From: Cymbidium sinense
Lineage: Eukaryota; Streptophyta; Magnoliopsida; Asparagales; Orchidaceae
Reading direction: 5' to 3'
Assembly (NCBI GenBank): GCA_021442155.1
Contig: CM038220.1
Location: forward strand, 82,884,897 to 82,948,896
Length of the DNA: 64,000 bases
A program made the position numbers and the translations under genes. Below are positions 36,300 through 49,200 of this stretch, in pieces. A model generated the notes under the pieces. The model was not told the DNA's origin. It saw nothing but the letters and a program-made list of their open reading frames with translations, and ran no database searches. Each line of letters begins with the position of its first letter. Position 1 is the stretch's first letter.

Positions 36300-37978
36300 T
36301 TAACTCTAAATAATAATTAAGGCTTAATTAGGGTTTTAATTATAAACATATTAAATTAATTACTTTTTAATTAGCGTGAGATTAATCTCAAACTTTTTTA
36401 GATTGCAAGGGATGACTGCCTCCCTACTTTTCTGAGGATTTATTGCTTGCTTAATTAAGAAAATTAATTAATTAACCTTACTCTCATAATCCAATTAATG
36501 ATTAATTAATCATGTGAACATTAATGAATCAAGTAATTAAGTAATTAATCATTTGAGCAACAGTGAATGAGCGTATGGGATAAGATTAGGACCTCCTTCT
36601 TAATCTATTCCTTCAATTTAATTTAATTAATCAAGTTAATTATGGCTTAATTAATTAATTGAATTACTTAATCAATGAAACTAAGATCTAAATCATTCCA
36701 GAACTTAATGACTTAAGTCTTGGGTAGACTCTTAGGTGTTCAATAACCAAGAGAATTCTAAGAAAATTTTAACTAACCTACATGTGAGGGAGGGTTATAA
36801 GAGTACTTAATTAAAAGTACTTTAGCTCAACTAACCAATAATTGTGAGCTAATTGCATTATGTCCTTTTGTTTTCATAGGATCATTATCAATTTTTTTCC
36901 AAAGCTTGTGCATATCATGTTGGCTCATAATCACTTGGATAATTATGCCAAAGTGGCATAGGAAAGGGGTAATTAATGGACTTAACTCATATTACAACCT
37001 AATTAACCCATAAAATCAACATAATTACCTTTTACATTAAACTAAATTGAACCACAAACATGGGATTGGATTATCAGAACTTTCTTTCAATTCATTAAAT
37101 CAAGTCAAAACATAAAAGGAAAGATGGTATTACCCAGCTTTGATTTTCTTTAAATGCTTTTATTTGATATAATTGTCCTTAGGAATTACTTTGATTGAAT
37201 GAGATTATATGTTTATATTTAGTATCTCCTTTATAATCATGTTAAATATTGTATGTCATTTGAATCATTCATTCATTCCTTTCAAAAATAAATCAAATGA
37301 AATTTCTTTTATGTTAAACTTGCATGTGTGGAATTAAATTTATAATATGTGTGGCTATTATCACTATTAAATCAAATTTATTTTTAAAAGTGTAGAAATC
37401 AAATATAATATTTGGATTGATAATAGTTATAAATATCTATAAGCATGTGTGATATAGCTTAGAACATGTGATATGGAGTTCTTTTCTTTAATCTACATGG
37501 ATTTACATAAATTTTGAATGTTAACAAATGTATAGTCCATTTGAAAAGGACACAACATTTGTTTGTATTCATTTCTATGTATTTCTATGTTTAGATTTAG
37601 ATATAACTTTAGCTCACATGTATAAATAATTCGATTAAAAAAATATAACTTTCGCATAATTTTTCATTCTTGTAGTCATTTGTACATTTATGTGTATTTA
37701 AGAATAGAGGGTATATCTAGTCTAGACATTCCGGGGATGCAAGACTTTAAGTAGCCCCAAGAAGGTCTTTACCTCCTCCCTGGTTTAACAATGGCAAGTA
37801 TCCACTTAAAACTTGTATACACTTTATGTGCATTTAGCTAATGAATGAAGATCTCCTTTCAATTGAAAGAAATATAATTTTTGCATAATTTTCCATTTTG
37901 TAGTCATTTGTGCATCCATGTGTATTTAAGAATAGTGGGTATATCTAGTCTGAACATTCTGGGATGAGTATTGACCTC
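36300..37978 (+). mobile_element. Partial giant LTR-like repeat (family A middle segment)
   Basis: A direct copy of about 30375-32062, lacking the proximal edge. It begins abruptly after the B1 distal segment. It includes the 'aaagtggcataggaaaggggtaattaatgga' block near 36950 and the two 'tagtctagacattccgggg' style blocks near 37715 and 37950. It forms the first half of duplication unit D2. Confidence 0.75.
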
Positions 37979-40010
37979 ATTTTTGGATGAGGTTTATATC
38001 AATCTGAAATTAGTAATTATGATGTTCTAAATTCCAAATAAGAACGTCCTAATTCAGTTCTTAGGACACTATACCTAGTGCCTAAATAATCCCTTGGGTT
38101 TGTTCTAACGTAGTTGACTTAGGTGAGACCCACCTGGCCAAAGTCAACTCATCAAAAATTTGAACCTAATTAAAATTCAATTCAAAATTGAATATGAATC
38201 AAAACTTAATCAATCATCAATTCAAGATGATTTAATTTAAAATTAAAGAGGTTTAATTTAAAATCCTACACTTTGATTTCAACTACTTGGTTTCGATTTC
38301 AATTTTCTAATCCAAGTCAAATGGATTCAAACCCAATCTCAAATCAATTTGAGATTAATTTGGGAACATGTCATCAATTCAAACTAGGATGTTGATGCCA
38401 TAAATTATATAATAATAAAAGAAAAAAATGGAATTTCAATATCCAAAAGAGAAATGGGAAGAAGGGAAATGAAAATTCCACTCATCCCATGCAAAGTCAT
38501 CCCACCTCTTATGGATGGTTGCCTTCAAGTGAAGGCCAACCAAGCAAGCAAAAGCTAAGGACAAGTTGGCTTCTCCCATGAGAAGGAAGTAAAGAAGAAA
38601 AAGAAAAAAAAAAGAGAAAAGAGAGGATGGACCAAGAGGAAAATCAAGAAAAGAGCCTTCCTCCGTCTCATGTGAACATCCCAACATGTTCACAAGGCCA
38701 AGTGGAGTTGATCTTACCCCTCGACTGGCCTTGAAGTCGCCGGTGGCTAGAGTTCGGCCACCAAAATCCTTCAATATAGGATTTTTGGCCACCTATGCAA
38801 AGTGGGGAAGGGAAGCCTTTTTCATCCCCATTTTCATTCCAAAAGCTTCAATAATGCAAGGGATGAGGTTCGACCATTCAACCTTCTCACAACATGGGTG
38901 AAGGGACGAAGGTCGAACTTCCTCCATTGGTGAAATCTAATAGAATGGATTTCACCCCAAATTGAAGTTACCATACATTTTAGGGGTTGAATTGAGCTCG
39001 GACGAAACTCCACCCATCCCCTTCGCCGCCGGGAAGCCGGAGAATGACCAATGCCACCTCGGAATGAACCCATGTTGGTTTAGGGAGCAATTCTGAGGGA
39101 GACAACTCATTTCCTTTGGCACACAAGCTTCTTACATCTTTTCGAAGCTAATGGAATGGATTTTGTCATCAGAGATTTCTAAATTGGAGGATCTCCATTA
39201 ACGTACTATCATTTTTTTATTAAGTTTTCAATTTTAATCATTTTGAAGGAAACTTGATCCCAAGTGTGATCAAGCCACTTAGATTTGTAGGATTTCCTTC
39301 CACGATCATTTTGCAATTGAAATAATGTGATTTTGTTGCTTGGATCGCCAAAAATCAAGAAAAAACCATGGACTACTCTTTGTTTATGCAGTCCGAGTAA
39401 GAGACACAATCTCCACCATTCATTCCTTCTAAAAGGAACCAGCGGCTCAAATCTAGGTAGACCGCTTCAATTTAAATGCCTTATGACTCACAGATTGATT
39501 GAATCAGATGGTCTTGGACTAAACCACCTCCCGCCACCATTTTAAAGCAAGATCCATGTCAGTGCTGATTAGTTTAAAGAGTAAATTTGGTATTTCTGAA
39601 TTTAAAAATTGCTAAAATTACTCAGAGCTTCTAAAAATCATAGAAAATAAATTTAAATAAAAAAATTTCAAATGAAGGTTCTATGGATTCGTCTTGATGA
39701 GAGGAATCTAGAAAAATTAAAATCCCCAAATTAATTTGGGTAATGTAGCTTTAATTTGTGTTTAATTCAAAACCATTAAACCATAATTACTCTTAAACCA
39801 CAAATCCAATTAATTTAAAACTTTGGGAAAATAAAATTAGGGTTAATACACACATTTTGTAAATTTTTTATAATTTATTTCACTATATTTATTGGAAATA
39901 AAAACTTAAACCCTAAACCTCAATTTTAATTAAATAAATTAATTTAAAATAAAATAATTAATAAAAATGAATCAAAAAACTTTAAATTAACCTAATGAAC
40001 CTATGGTGAA
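37979..40010 (+). mobile_element. Giant LTR-like repeat subfamily B, copy B2 (truncated)
   Basis: The edge TATTGACCTCATTTTTGG at 37979 begins a copy that tracks B1 to about 40005 ('aattaacctaatgaacc'). There it meets the distal end of A2 in opposite orientation. The 118-codon minus frame at 38436-38792 and the 79-codon minus frame at 38834-39073 lie in the CT-rich block. The B1 equivalent is interrupted, so they are treated as non-coding. Confidence 0.7.
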
Positions 40011-40464
40011 TAAATTCCTATTGGGGAGTCACCTTTCAAATCTGTGGAGAAAAGAAAGAAGAGACCTTATAGAAATTCATCATGGTAAGATGCATATCAG
40101 TATGTATTCGTGATCGATACATCATCAAGGTATAGTGTACTATCTCAAAAAATAGAAGTCTACCCTTTAATGGAACCAATCACCTTAATAAGGACTCCTA
40201 AGGATGATGTATGCATATGTACTAGAGATTCTTCCCTACTTTACACAAAAAAGTAAAGCAGGGTTTATTTTAAATCATCAAATAATTTATAAAGCTAATC
40301 ACAAAAAGAATAAATGGCCATTTGTAGTCGGGCACCACCGTATAAACTCAAAAATATCAAATTGGGTAGCTGAGATCTACCCTTATACAACCTGGATTAC
40401 AAATGAATTGAATTATAATTTAAGAAAAATAATTCATTGTTATGGGGGTCTTCAAGCTTTATTC

Positions 40465-40512
40465 TTCTTTCTTCTTTCTTCTTTCTTTATTTTCTTTCTT
40501 CTTTTCTTCTTT
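40465..40512. repeat. (TTCTTTC)n-like pyrimidine tract
   Basis: An impure run of TTCTT/TTTC units between 'gctttattc' and 'ggatcttcc'. The matching site of A5 (about 62335-62400, complement) is far less regular, so the tract expanded in this copy. It supplies part of the hydrophobic-looking 121-codon frame at 40204-40569, which is not a real gene. Confidence 0.8.
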
Positions 40513-43500
40513 GGATCTTCCTTTAGATGGTTGAATGGTAGATGCTCCAAAGCTTCACATGGTCCATAAGGTAGGATCTCATGACCAATGTTCATCCTAA
40601 TCCTCCATAACAAATCATTCTAACATCCTAAATATACAAACTTTTACATGAAAAGGAAAAGAAAATTCTAGCTAACACTTGCAAAATAAGGGTTAGTTAA
40701 ATCACACCACACAAATCCCAAGCATTTATATTAGACTTATCACCCCACACATGAGTGACTAAGTGCACCTGGCCTATGAATTATGCCAAGAGGTATAAGC
40801 ACCTACAAGTAAGAAGTATTTATATTTTTATTTATGATAGCGCCCCTTTAGCATAATCCCCTACAGAAAAGAATAGTTAGACTAAGCACGTCCTACCATT
40901 CATTCTATGAGCATACACCCTAACATCCAGTCTAAAGCATTCATCATAAAATAAAATAGACATCAAACCATGCACCGACCTAACCTAAAGCTAGAAGTTG
41001 TGACTTAGGTTAATGTGTGTGCTTTGAAGGTTTGTGTGGTATGCTTAACTTAAGACTTTAGGTTTGAATTTTCTAAGTGTAAAAGACATGTTCAACTTTG
41101 AGGAGGGTTTTATTTAAGTTGTTTAAGTGTTTTGGGTTATTTTTATTTCATGTTTTAATTTGGGTTAAGTGAAACTTATAATTAATTACTAAGTTATGAA
41201 GAGAGGGAAAAAGAAGAGAACTTCTCTTTCCTTCCCTAATCCTTAAGTAATTTCTAAGGCAAGTTCACATTTTAATTTCATTTAGGTGAATTTTTTGATT
41301 AAATCTTTTAATCAATCCTAAGTTTATATAAACCCTAAATAAACCTATTAAAAAATAAAGGCATTTTAAGATTAAATAAAATGAATCAAAATTCACACAA
41401 CACATTACTTCAATTTTTCCCAACATATATAACATGCATATGGATGGACCCTAAGCTTATCTATACATGAAAATGAGAATAATTAATGCACTTTATGATG
41501 CATGCTAAGTAAGCCATGTAAGAAATTTATAATATTTAGATGCATGATTTTTCTTAAGTAGAAAAGGTTTTCCTTATCAAAATTTCACATACATGCATGA
41601 AAGTAAGAAAGGAATAAGTCGATACGCCATTATTAAGCAGAGGTGTAAGGTACAAGACCTACTTAGGGCTACTTAAAGCCTCACAACCTCAGGGTTGTCC
41701 AGACTAATATACCACTTTCCTTAAGTACTAATAAGCATATAAAAGAAATGAAATGAAGAAGGAATATGCAAAAGTTATTTAATAGTTTCATTTTTGTTTA
41801 TGCAATTTATTCATGCAAGTATAAGCAATCCTTCTTAGATTATGGAATAGGGATGAATAGGGTATAGAGTTAAGTAAGTGTTGGGTTCTTTTCAAATGAA
41901 CCCTACATCTTACCTACGGTTATTCAAAATTATGCTAACATAAGAAAGGAAGGAAAGGCTACACTAAACATGACTTTATAATTCATCACATGCAAGCTAA
42001 TAATTAAGATATGAATAACACACTTTCAGATTTGATGTTTTATTTATAGGTTTTGAAAATACTTTAGATTTATTAGTAATAATAGCCACTCATATTTTAC
42101 TTTAGCCAACACATGCACATTTGACATAAAGTAAATAATTTCATTTTAAAACTTTGAAAATAGGAAATTATGGATGCATGAATCACATGGAATACAACTT
42201 AACATGTTGGGAATGATCTAAAGCAATGTAATCATGTAACAAACTCACTTTAGTTAAATCCTAAATACATTCTTAAAGAATAAGACAATTTAGAATAAAC
42301 TAAAGTGAATTTCAAAATGATTTTGTTTAGTTTGATGTTTGATTTAATTTTGAAAAGTTGAGATATGTTTGCTGTTCCTAACCTATTCCCACATATGTTT
42401 TGTATTTTTGTTTAATTTTAGATAATTAAATCCATTTTTAAGCATTGATTAGGTTAAGGTATGCATTAAGTGGCTTAATTAAACCTTACCTACAACACCT
42501 TAGAAAAAGTAGCTATGTAATTATGAGCCAATGAGATGACATAAAACCCATAAGGTATTTAAATTTGTAATGCACCTAATAATGTAAAGGCCTAATGAAT
42601 TTGACCCAATTAAAAGTTAATTGAGGGATTTAGTTTAAGTATTTTTAAAACACCCTTCATACTTATGAAAGGGGTTTTAATTTCAATTAGACTTAGGCTA
42701 TTGAACACCTAAGAATCTACCCAAGGTAGAATAAATAAGTTCTAAAATTTTTTAGAATTTTTTGAAAATTATTTATATGGATAATTAATGAATTAACCCT
42801 TAAGAGGGGATTAAGAAAATAAAAAGAGGATTTAGGGAATAGCTTAGGGGAAATGCCCCAAAATTATTCCATAAATCCCCTACTCACTAGAACTAACCTT
42901 AATCAAACTTAATCAAAGGGTAAATTCACTAATCACACCTTAATTACTCTTAATTACATGAAGGGGGTAATTAGGTAATTAGCTAGTAGTTTTCCCCAAT
43001 TAAGGCCTCAATAAATCTTAAGAAAATTAGGGGTGGCCGAGGTCATCCATTAAAATAAATTCTAGAAATTTGAGATCAATTGGTGACTTTATTAGGGAAT
43101 AAGTAACTAATTAACATTCCCAAAGAAACCCAAATTTAGAGAAAAGGGGAATTCAAAATATATTAAAAATATTTTTAAATATTCTAGATAAAATTATCTA
43201 TCAAAGGAATTTTTCCTTCTATTTTTCTAATTTTTCTTTGAGGAGTTATGTCTTTTAGAAGCTATGGAGATTAATTAAAAATTAATTAGTTAAATAACTA
43301 ATCCCCACTTACAATACCACTGCGATGCGGCGGTGGTCGGGCCTACTACATGTATCATACTGTGAGCCCTTACTTAAGTTAAGTCGGGGAACGACAGCAT
43401 ACACTTTTATCCTTAGCCATCTGATCAAAGATCAAACATCTGAGGATACACCCGCGATTTATAAAATGGATAACGGATATATAAACATGTGTAATAATCT

Positions 43501-44589
43501 CAGCCATCCATCTATAACGTGCGGATGGATGGCTAAGATGGGTTGAGTTCTTCCTTGAGGAGGAATGTGAACCATTCATGATACAAGGGGAGATCCGAGC
43601 CTGATCTTTCATAGATTCATTCAAGACTCAACCCACAACATTTAAAGGACCAGAGCGTCCAATCCAATGGTGGATTTCACATGCAATGGAAATTTCTTTC
43701 ACAAAGGAGCAACACCTCTTAGCCTAAGTGATCAAAAAATCATTAACCTTGCTAGAGGTGATCACCAACGCTTGAGATCGATGGGGTAGCTTGTTAGTGG
43801 AGCCTGAAGTTCCTAGCTCTTGAGGTTGAGTGGATGAATGGGTAGACCAACTCCTCTTCACTCCCTTTGTGGCTTTGATTGAATTGATCTCTCCTTTGCC
43901 TCTAGAACTTCAAAGAAAACTTGGGTAGGCTCAACTTAGCTCCTAGATCAAGTGTGCAAGAGGAATTGAAAGGAGATTGAGTGTAGAGGAAGTTTAGAAT
44001 TCAATGGACCTCCCCTATTTTGCACTATGCTAAATAGAATAATGGGAAATCAAAATCCTCTCTAGGGACCTTAGGAAAGCTCTGAGGTGGTTGCCAAGGC
44101 TTCCAAGGTTCTAATCGAGTGTGCATCAATTCAATTTTTAGTGGATTAGGGAGAGCATATCTCCCCCTATGGCAATCGGAAGGTCTGTAATAAGCTTGTC
44201 ATTTTGATCCAATTGACATAATGGGTTGGGTTGTTTGAGTTGTTAGAGCAATGCACATGGTGTTGGCAGGAGTGGAATGCTAACTCCCATGTGCATCCAA
44301 TTGAGCTTCGGGGGGTGGGGGGAGTTTGAAAATTGGATTTCATGCTATGGGATCGGGTTTGGTTCATGGGCCAAATGGGTTGACCCAACCCCATTGGGTT
44401 GGGAACATCACTAAGTTCCCTTGAGCTTTAGGAAAGCCTCAAGTGAATGTGATGATTGTATGCCCAAAAAATTAGCCAAAATTTGTTCTATGGCCTAGAG
44501 GTAAAATGGTCATTTTACTATTTTTTTTTTCAATTTGGGTTTGTTTGGTATGTTGGGAAAATAGGTTTGGCCAAGTTTCAAAGGATTTG

Positions 44590-45440
44590 GAATCCATTTG
44601 ATAGGGTTTAGCTCATGTTGACCCATTGAGGTCAAAATGGGTCAATTTGGGTCAAGTTGACCAATTGGTCAATTTGGGTCAAACCAAGGGTTGGGTCAAG
44701 TTCATATGACCATTTGAAATATTTTTGAGCCTTTGGTTTGGTTCAATTTGGATTAGATTTGGTTTTGGCTCATATGACTCATTTAGGTCAAATGGATCAA
44801 GTTGACCCATTTAACCCATTTGACCAATTTAGGTTAAGTCAAGGGTAGGTTTAGGTTTAGTTAGTCATATGGAGTGGATTGATATCTTCGTTCCCAATCA
44901 ATTTTGGTTAAGTTCAATTTTGGCTCAACCCTTTAGTCATGTCCCAAGGTCAATGGGCTAGGTTAGGTCTAGTTGGCCAATTGAGTCAAGTTCCACAAGT
45001 GATTTGGGATGGACTTGGCCCATTGGTTTCAATCAATTTGGCTTAGATCAAGTTTTGACACATTTTGGCCCTTTAGGTCATTGGTCAACTTGGTCAAATG
45101 GGCCAATTGGACAAGGTTAGCTCAAATGTTGGCTTGGTCAAGTTCAAACATGGGTAATGAGTGAACTTTCAATGGTTTCAATCAATTTGGCCTGTAGTGG
45201 AATTTGGCTATGTAAGGTTTCATTTTAGGTTAAGTGTTGACATGGTCAACCCTTAGGTTTGACTTAGTTGGACTCAATTTGATTGATTGATAATCCCATG
45301 ATGATTGTTGATCATGATGGGAGGCAAGTATGAGTTTGGTTCAATCCAATTTGGTTAGGATCAAAAGTTGGCTCATAAGAGTACTTTAGGCCACTTTAAG
45401 TGAGCCTAAGTGGGTCAAATGGCTTGGTCAAAGCTTGATT
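44590..45440. repeat. TTGACC/GGTCAA-rich tract in A2
   Basis: This is the equivalent of 1850-2560, with the same dense TTGACC and GGTCAA hexamers, most crowded at 44617-44700 and 44785-44835. Confidence 0.75.
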
Positions 45441-45788
45441 TGAAATTGATTGATCTTGTATTTGGACTTATGATTGAAATATAAATCCACTTACAAAAGT
45501 TTTGAATGTCAAGTAGATTTTGATCCATTTGAAAATTTCATATTCAAAGGAAGAATATGCAAGAATTTGGGTTAGATTTTTGATTTGGGTTTTGATTGAA
45601 TGATTGGAATTGGGATTTATATATGTGCTAATGATTGTAGGATTGATTGAACCATGAGAGAAAATCAAGAGTTTGGCTTTATTTGAATTGATCTTGGCTA
45701 AGTTTAAGATTTTGGTTTGAAAGGCTTAGATTAGGGTTTGGGTGGATTTGAATTTGATTTTTGGAGTTGATTTTGATTTCTTGAATTT

Positions 45789-46500
45789 ATATTTCATTTA
45801 ATTATGTGAATAAAAATGAGAATATAAATTGATCATGAAAAAATTTCAAGAATTTGAAGAAGTTTAATCATTATTTGGGCTAAATCCAATAAAGGAATTT
45901 AAAAGATTTAAGAGAATTTTTAATTTGAAATTTAATTTTAAATTAGATTTGATTGATTTATATTTATATTTCATTTATATGAGAACATAAATAAGAATAT
46001 AAGTTTATTTTGAGAAAATCCCATTAGTTTGAACTGGTTTGATCAAAGTTTAGGTTAAATCCATTAATTAAAATTAAGGGATTCAAGGAATTTTATGCAT
46101 TTTAAATTTAGAATTTAATTTTAGGTTTGATTTTATTGAGTTATATTTATATTTCATTTATATATGAGAATATAAATTAGGATATAAATAAGTTTTGAGA
46201 ATATCCCAAGGATTTGAATAGGTTTGATCAAGTGATTTTGGTTAAGTCCATTAATGGAAAATTAAAGGGACTTAAGGAAATTTCATGAATTGATTTTAAA
46301 TTTTTAATTTGATTTGATGGGTTTAAATTTATATTTCATTAATATATGAGGATATAAATGGAAATATAAATGGATCATGAGAAAATCTCAAATATTTGAA
46401 TAGGTTTTGATCATGATTTTGGCTAAGTCCTTAGGAAATGGTTAATGACGTAGGAAATTTGAACTTAGGAATTTTGTTGTATTTTGATCAAGGGTTTCAA
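45789..46500. repeat. Four tandem units of about 180 bp in A2
   Basis: The element 'tatatttcatttatatatgag' starts at about 45788, 45966, 46147 and 46328 and is followed each time by 'aatataaat', 'gagaaaatc', 'tttgaat' and 'aagtcc'. The unit is the same as in A1 (3047-3750), with period 176-183 bp. Confidence 0.8.
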
Positions 46501-46815
46501 TCATGGATTTCAATTATGGAATTGAATCATGGAATTGATTTGAGTCTGAGAAAATCAAATTGAATTTATTTGGAGTTGGACTTGAAGGAGGGAAAGTGAG
46601 GAATGGTTTAAGCTATTGGGTTGGAGATTTTCCTAACACCCGTAAGGCTTGACCTATTCTATGGCTAACTCTTGTAAGTCTTCTAGGGCTAAAGCAGAGT
46701 GTGTCCACCTAATCACTAGATGTGTCTTAAGACTAAGAAACTCTTAAAGACTAAGAGGTATCCTAAGCCTAAGATGGAGGTGTTGAGAGCTCATTCTAAA
46801 AAAATAAGGTCAACA

Positions 46816-49200
46816 AAGGGAATAGGTGTGTGTGGTGTGACTTACGAGGAACACTGCACATATTGGTATTGACCAAAATGATCAACAACACTGAAAGATC
46901 ACAAGCACTAACAGAAATCATCTATCCCTGACCCAAGGAAAAGAAGGAATCCATAGCATACTACAACGTGGCTCTACTTTTGTTCCAGACATAAGAGAGA
47001 AGGAAGAAATCCACTAAGGGACAGAGTGTGAACCTTCCACTAGGGAAACAGGTTCAAATCATTTTCAAGGAGATGAAAGGTTGGATTTGATTTGAATCTC
47101 ACCTAGGGAGAGATCTCCACTAAGAGAGAGAGTTGAATTTGTTTGAAATTTTGTTAGGTTTACATTTTAGGATAAACCAGGTTTGCAATGGGTTGTACTG
47201 AGTAGCCCATGGAGGCTAAGACCTAATTCAAATTTACCAATCCAAAGTGGTAGTTTACTAAGCATATAGTAGGACTAACCAACCAAAGGGATGCCTTTTG
47301 GTATGCAATAGTTATACTAGGAAGAAAGCACGGGGAATCACATCCTCCAAAGTAGAGATCAGTTGCTGGGGAAATCTATTAATGAACTAATAGTAACTAA
47401 TAATAATGAACTAATAATAATGAACTAATAATGAACTAATAATAACTAGTAACTAAAACTAAAGAACTAATAAACTGAAAATAAATAACTAACAAAACTA
47501 ATAACTAATAATAACTAAAATACCACTGGGGTGATTAGTTGCTTTGGGCAACAAATTGAATCTAACCTAGGGTTGACCGTCGATTTGCGACAATGATGCT
47601 AGAAAGAATGCATCATAGTCTTACATCTTTGAAGGAGGAATGATTATCGTGGTAACCTACTTGTGGCAAAACAAATTGAACTCGACCTAAAGGTGACTAT
47701 GGAGAGAGTACCGACCTGAGGATTTATCTCAACTCTGGTATTCAGGCAAATCCTATAGGAAATTCTACAGACACAGCCCTAAAGATAGGATGTCTGCTTG
47801 GGACAAGGGGTCCTTTGGGGGCTTGAATCTTAATCCGCAAGCGAATTAATTTTTGTTTATTTATTTGTTTATTTTATCATGGACTCTGTTAGTTTATGAG
47901 GGATCAAACTGAGAAGGAGCTTATATCATCCTAGACTTATCTTAGATTTACTTAACTAAGGGAGTATTTGCACATCCACTGAATAAATTTTCCAATCGCA
48001 GGGGTGGCTACTTGGAAAGGGGAACTGTCCAATCCAAAAGTAACCCGGGTAGTGTCTAAATGGGGTTGCAAAGGACTTGATCCAAATAGAGTGCCCACAG
48101 GGGATGGGACCAGTAATGGCTTAATCCAACACCCTGGAGAAAATGGCATGGCTAGTCATAAATTCAATAGGTATTCGGTGTCCTACTCAAGGAGAAAGCA
48201 TGAGAACTCATATCTTCCAAGAGTGGTGTACTCACCGAGTGAGTAACAATCAGTATAGAGAACATCAGCCAACCTAAGGTGCCCATTAGTTTGGAACAAT
48301 CAGCTTAGGAAGAAAGCTCTGGGACTCAAATCCTCTTATAGTGGAACTAGTTGTTGGGATAGTCTGTCTTCGGCTCGACAGGTGTTATCCAACCTAGAGG
48401 GACTACTGAGTGAATGCCACTGGAAGACTAATATCAGCTCAAAAGTAGTCAAGAGATAAGGATCCTCTTGGGGGACTTATCCTAAACCTCAAATATACTT
48501 AACCTAGTTAGAGCATGATGGCTAGTTCAAGAAGAAAGTACAAGGACTCACATCTTTTTAAATGTAGTCAATATGAGGTAGCTTACTGGATGGGTAGTAA
48601 AGCATAACATACTAACAAGGCACTCTTTGATTTGCAATGATCAAGTTAGGAAGAAATCAGGGGGACTTACATCCTCCAATAAATGAACACTAGGGCGATA
48701 TACTAGTGAGGTAGTATGTAGGCCTGACCTAGAGTAGCTAATGAGTGAGTGACACAGAGGGCTTGCTCTCATATCAAAGTAGCTTGAGATAAAAGATTTA
48801 TATTTGTTATGTGCATTTGCAAAAAGAAATAGGATGCCTCTTGGGTACTCTTGCACTTACCATAAAACACGATGGGGAATCATGAAATGATGCCATGGAT
48901 GGAAACAAGAATTCCCACTAAGAAAGGACATCGCTTGGGTTCTCTCACACCTAACTTAGTTATGCTAATCAAAATAGGATGCCTTTCAGGTTCTCTCACA
49001 ACTATTCTAAAGCAACGGGAGATTGTGTTTGTGTTATGAAAGTGGGATAGGATGCCACTGGGGGACTCTTACACCTATCCTAAACATGTCATGACAGATT
49101 CGCAAGACAAGCAAACAATACTTCGAAAGAAGAGAAGATTTGATGAATGAAATCAGATATTATTCTTTTTTTAATGAATTATTTTCAAATAAGTTTTATT
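46816..49200 (-). repeat. Non-coding 3' tract of gypsy element G1, with repeated motif
   Basis: The tract lies between the integrase end (49201) and the LTR edge (46815), the place of the 3' untranslated region in Tat/Ogre elements. It is homologous in the same order to 51849-54560. A degenerate motif like 'aggaagaaagcatggggactcacatcctcc' recurs at about 47320, 48188, 48306, 48527 and 48645 with intervening phrases such as 'gtgaatgccactgg' and 'aaggtgcccatt'. Irregularly spaced repeats of this kind are known from the variable 3' regions of Tat-lineage elements. The chance frames at 47952-48149 and 48004-48246 are not conserved as proteins. Confidence 0.65.
47380..47525. repeat. (AACTAATAAT)n-like minisatellite
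   Basis: Irregular repeats of 'taataatgaactaa', 'actaataactaa' and variants. The matching place in the second tract (51849-54560) lacks this expansion. Confidence 0.85.

Larger units (their letters stand above)
40012..46815 (-). mobile_element. Giant LTR-like repeat copy A2
   Basis: At about 6.8 kb this is the longest minus-oriented copy. Its edge is GGTCAACA at 46808-46815 (TGTTGACC on the minus strand). From the edge downward it holds tandem units of about 180 bp (46500-45789), the TTGACC tract (45440-44590), a purine/CT-rich block (44160-43550), a GC-richer patch (43320-43460), TTAATTAA sequence (43100-42500), the 'cagactaatata' block (about 41700), the middle segment (41510-40520) and a distal remnant (40440-40020). 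About 1.2 kb present in A5 (62550-63800) is missing. It is followed above 46815 by the 3' untranslated tract of a Tat-type gypsy element, supporting its role as that element's 3' LTR. Confidence 0.75.

Noticed and set aside
38436..39073. Open frames of 118 and 79 codons on the minus strand
   Set aside because: They lie in the CT-rich block of repeat B2. The near-identical B1 copy is interrupted in the same frames, so there is no sign of protein constraint.
40204..40569. 121-codon frame with a hydrophobic stretch, and a similar 114-codon frame at 62170-62514 on the other strand
   Set aside because: Both sit at the same place in copies A2 and A5, and their phenylalanine-rich part comes from a pyrimidine tract. 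The match reflects shared repeat DNA. The frames begin and end differently, and other copies have stops.
45335..45350. 'ggttcaatcc' resembling a tRNA B box
   Set aside because: No acceptor stem, anticodon arm or A box fits around it. It is part of the GGTTCAA-type repeat tract of A2.
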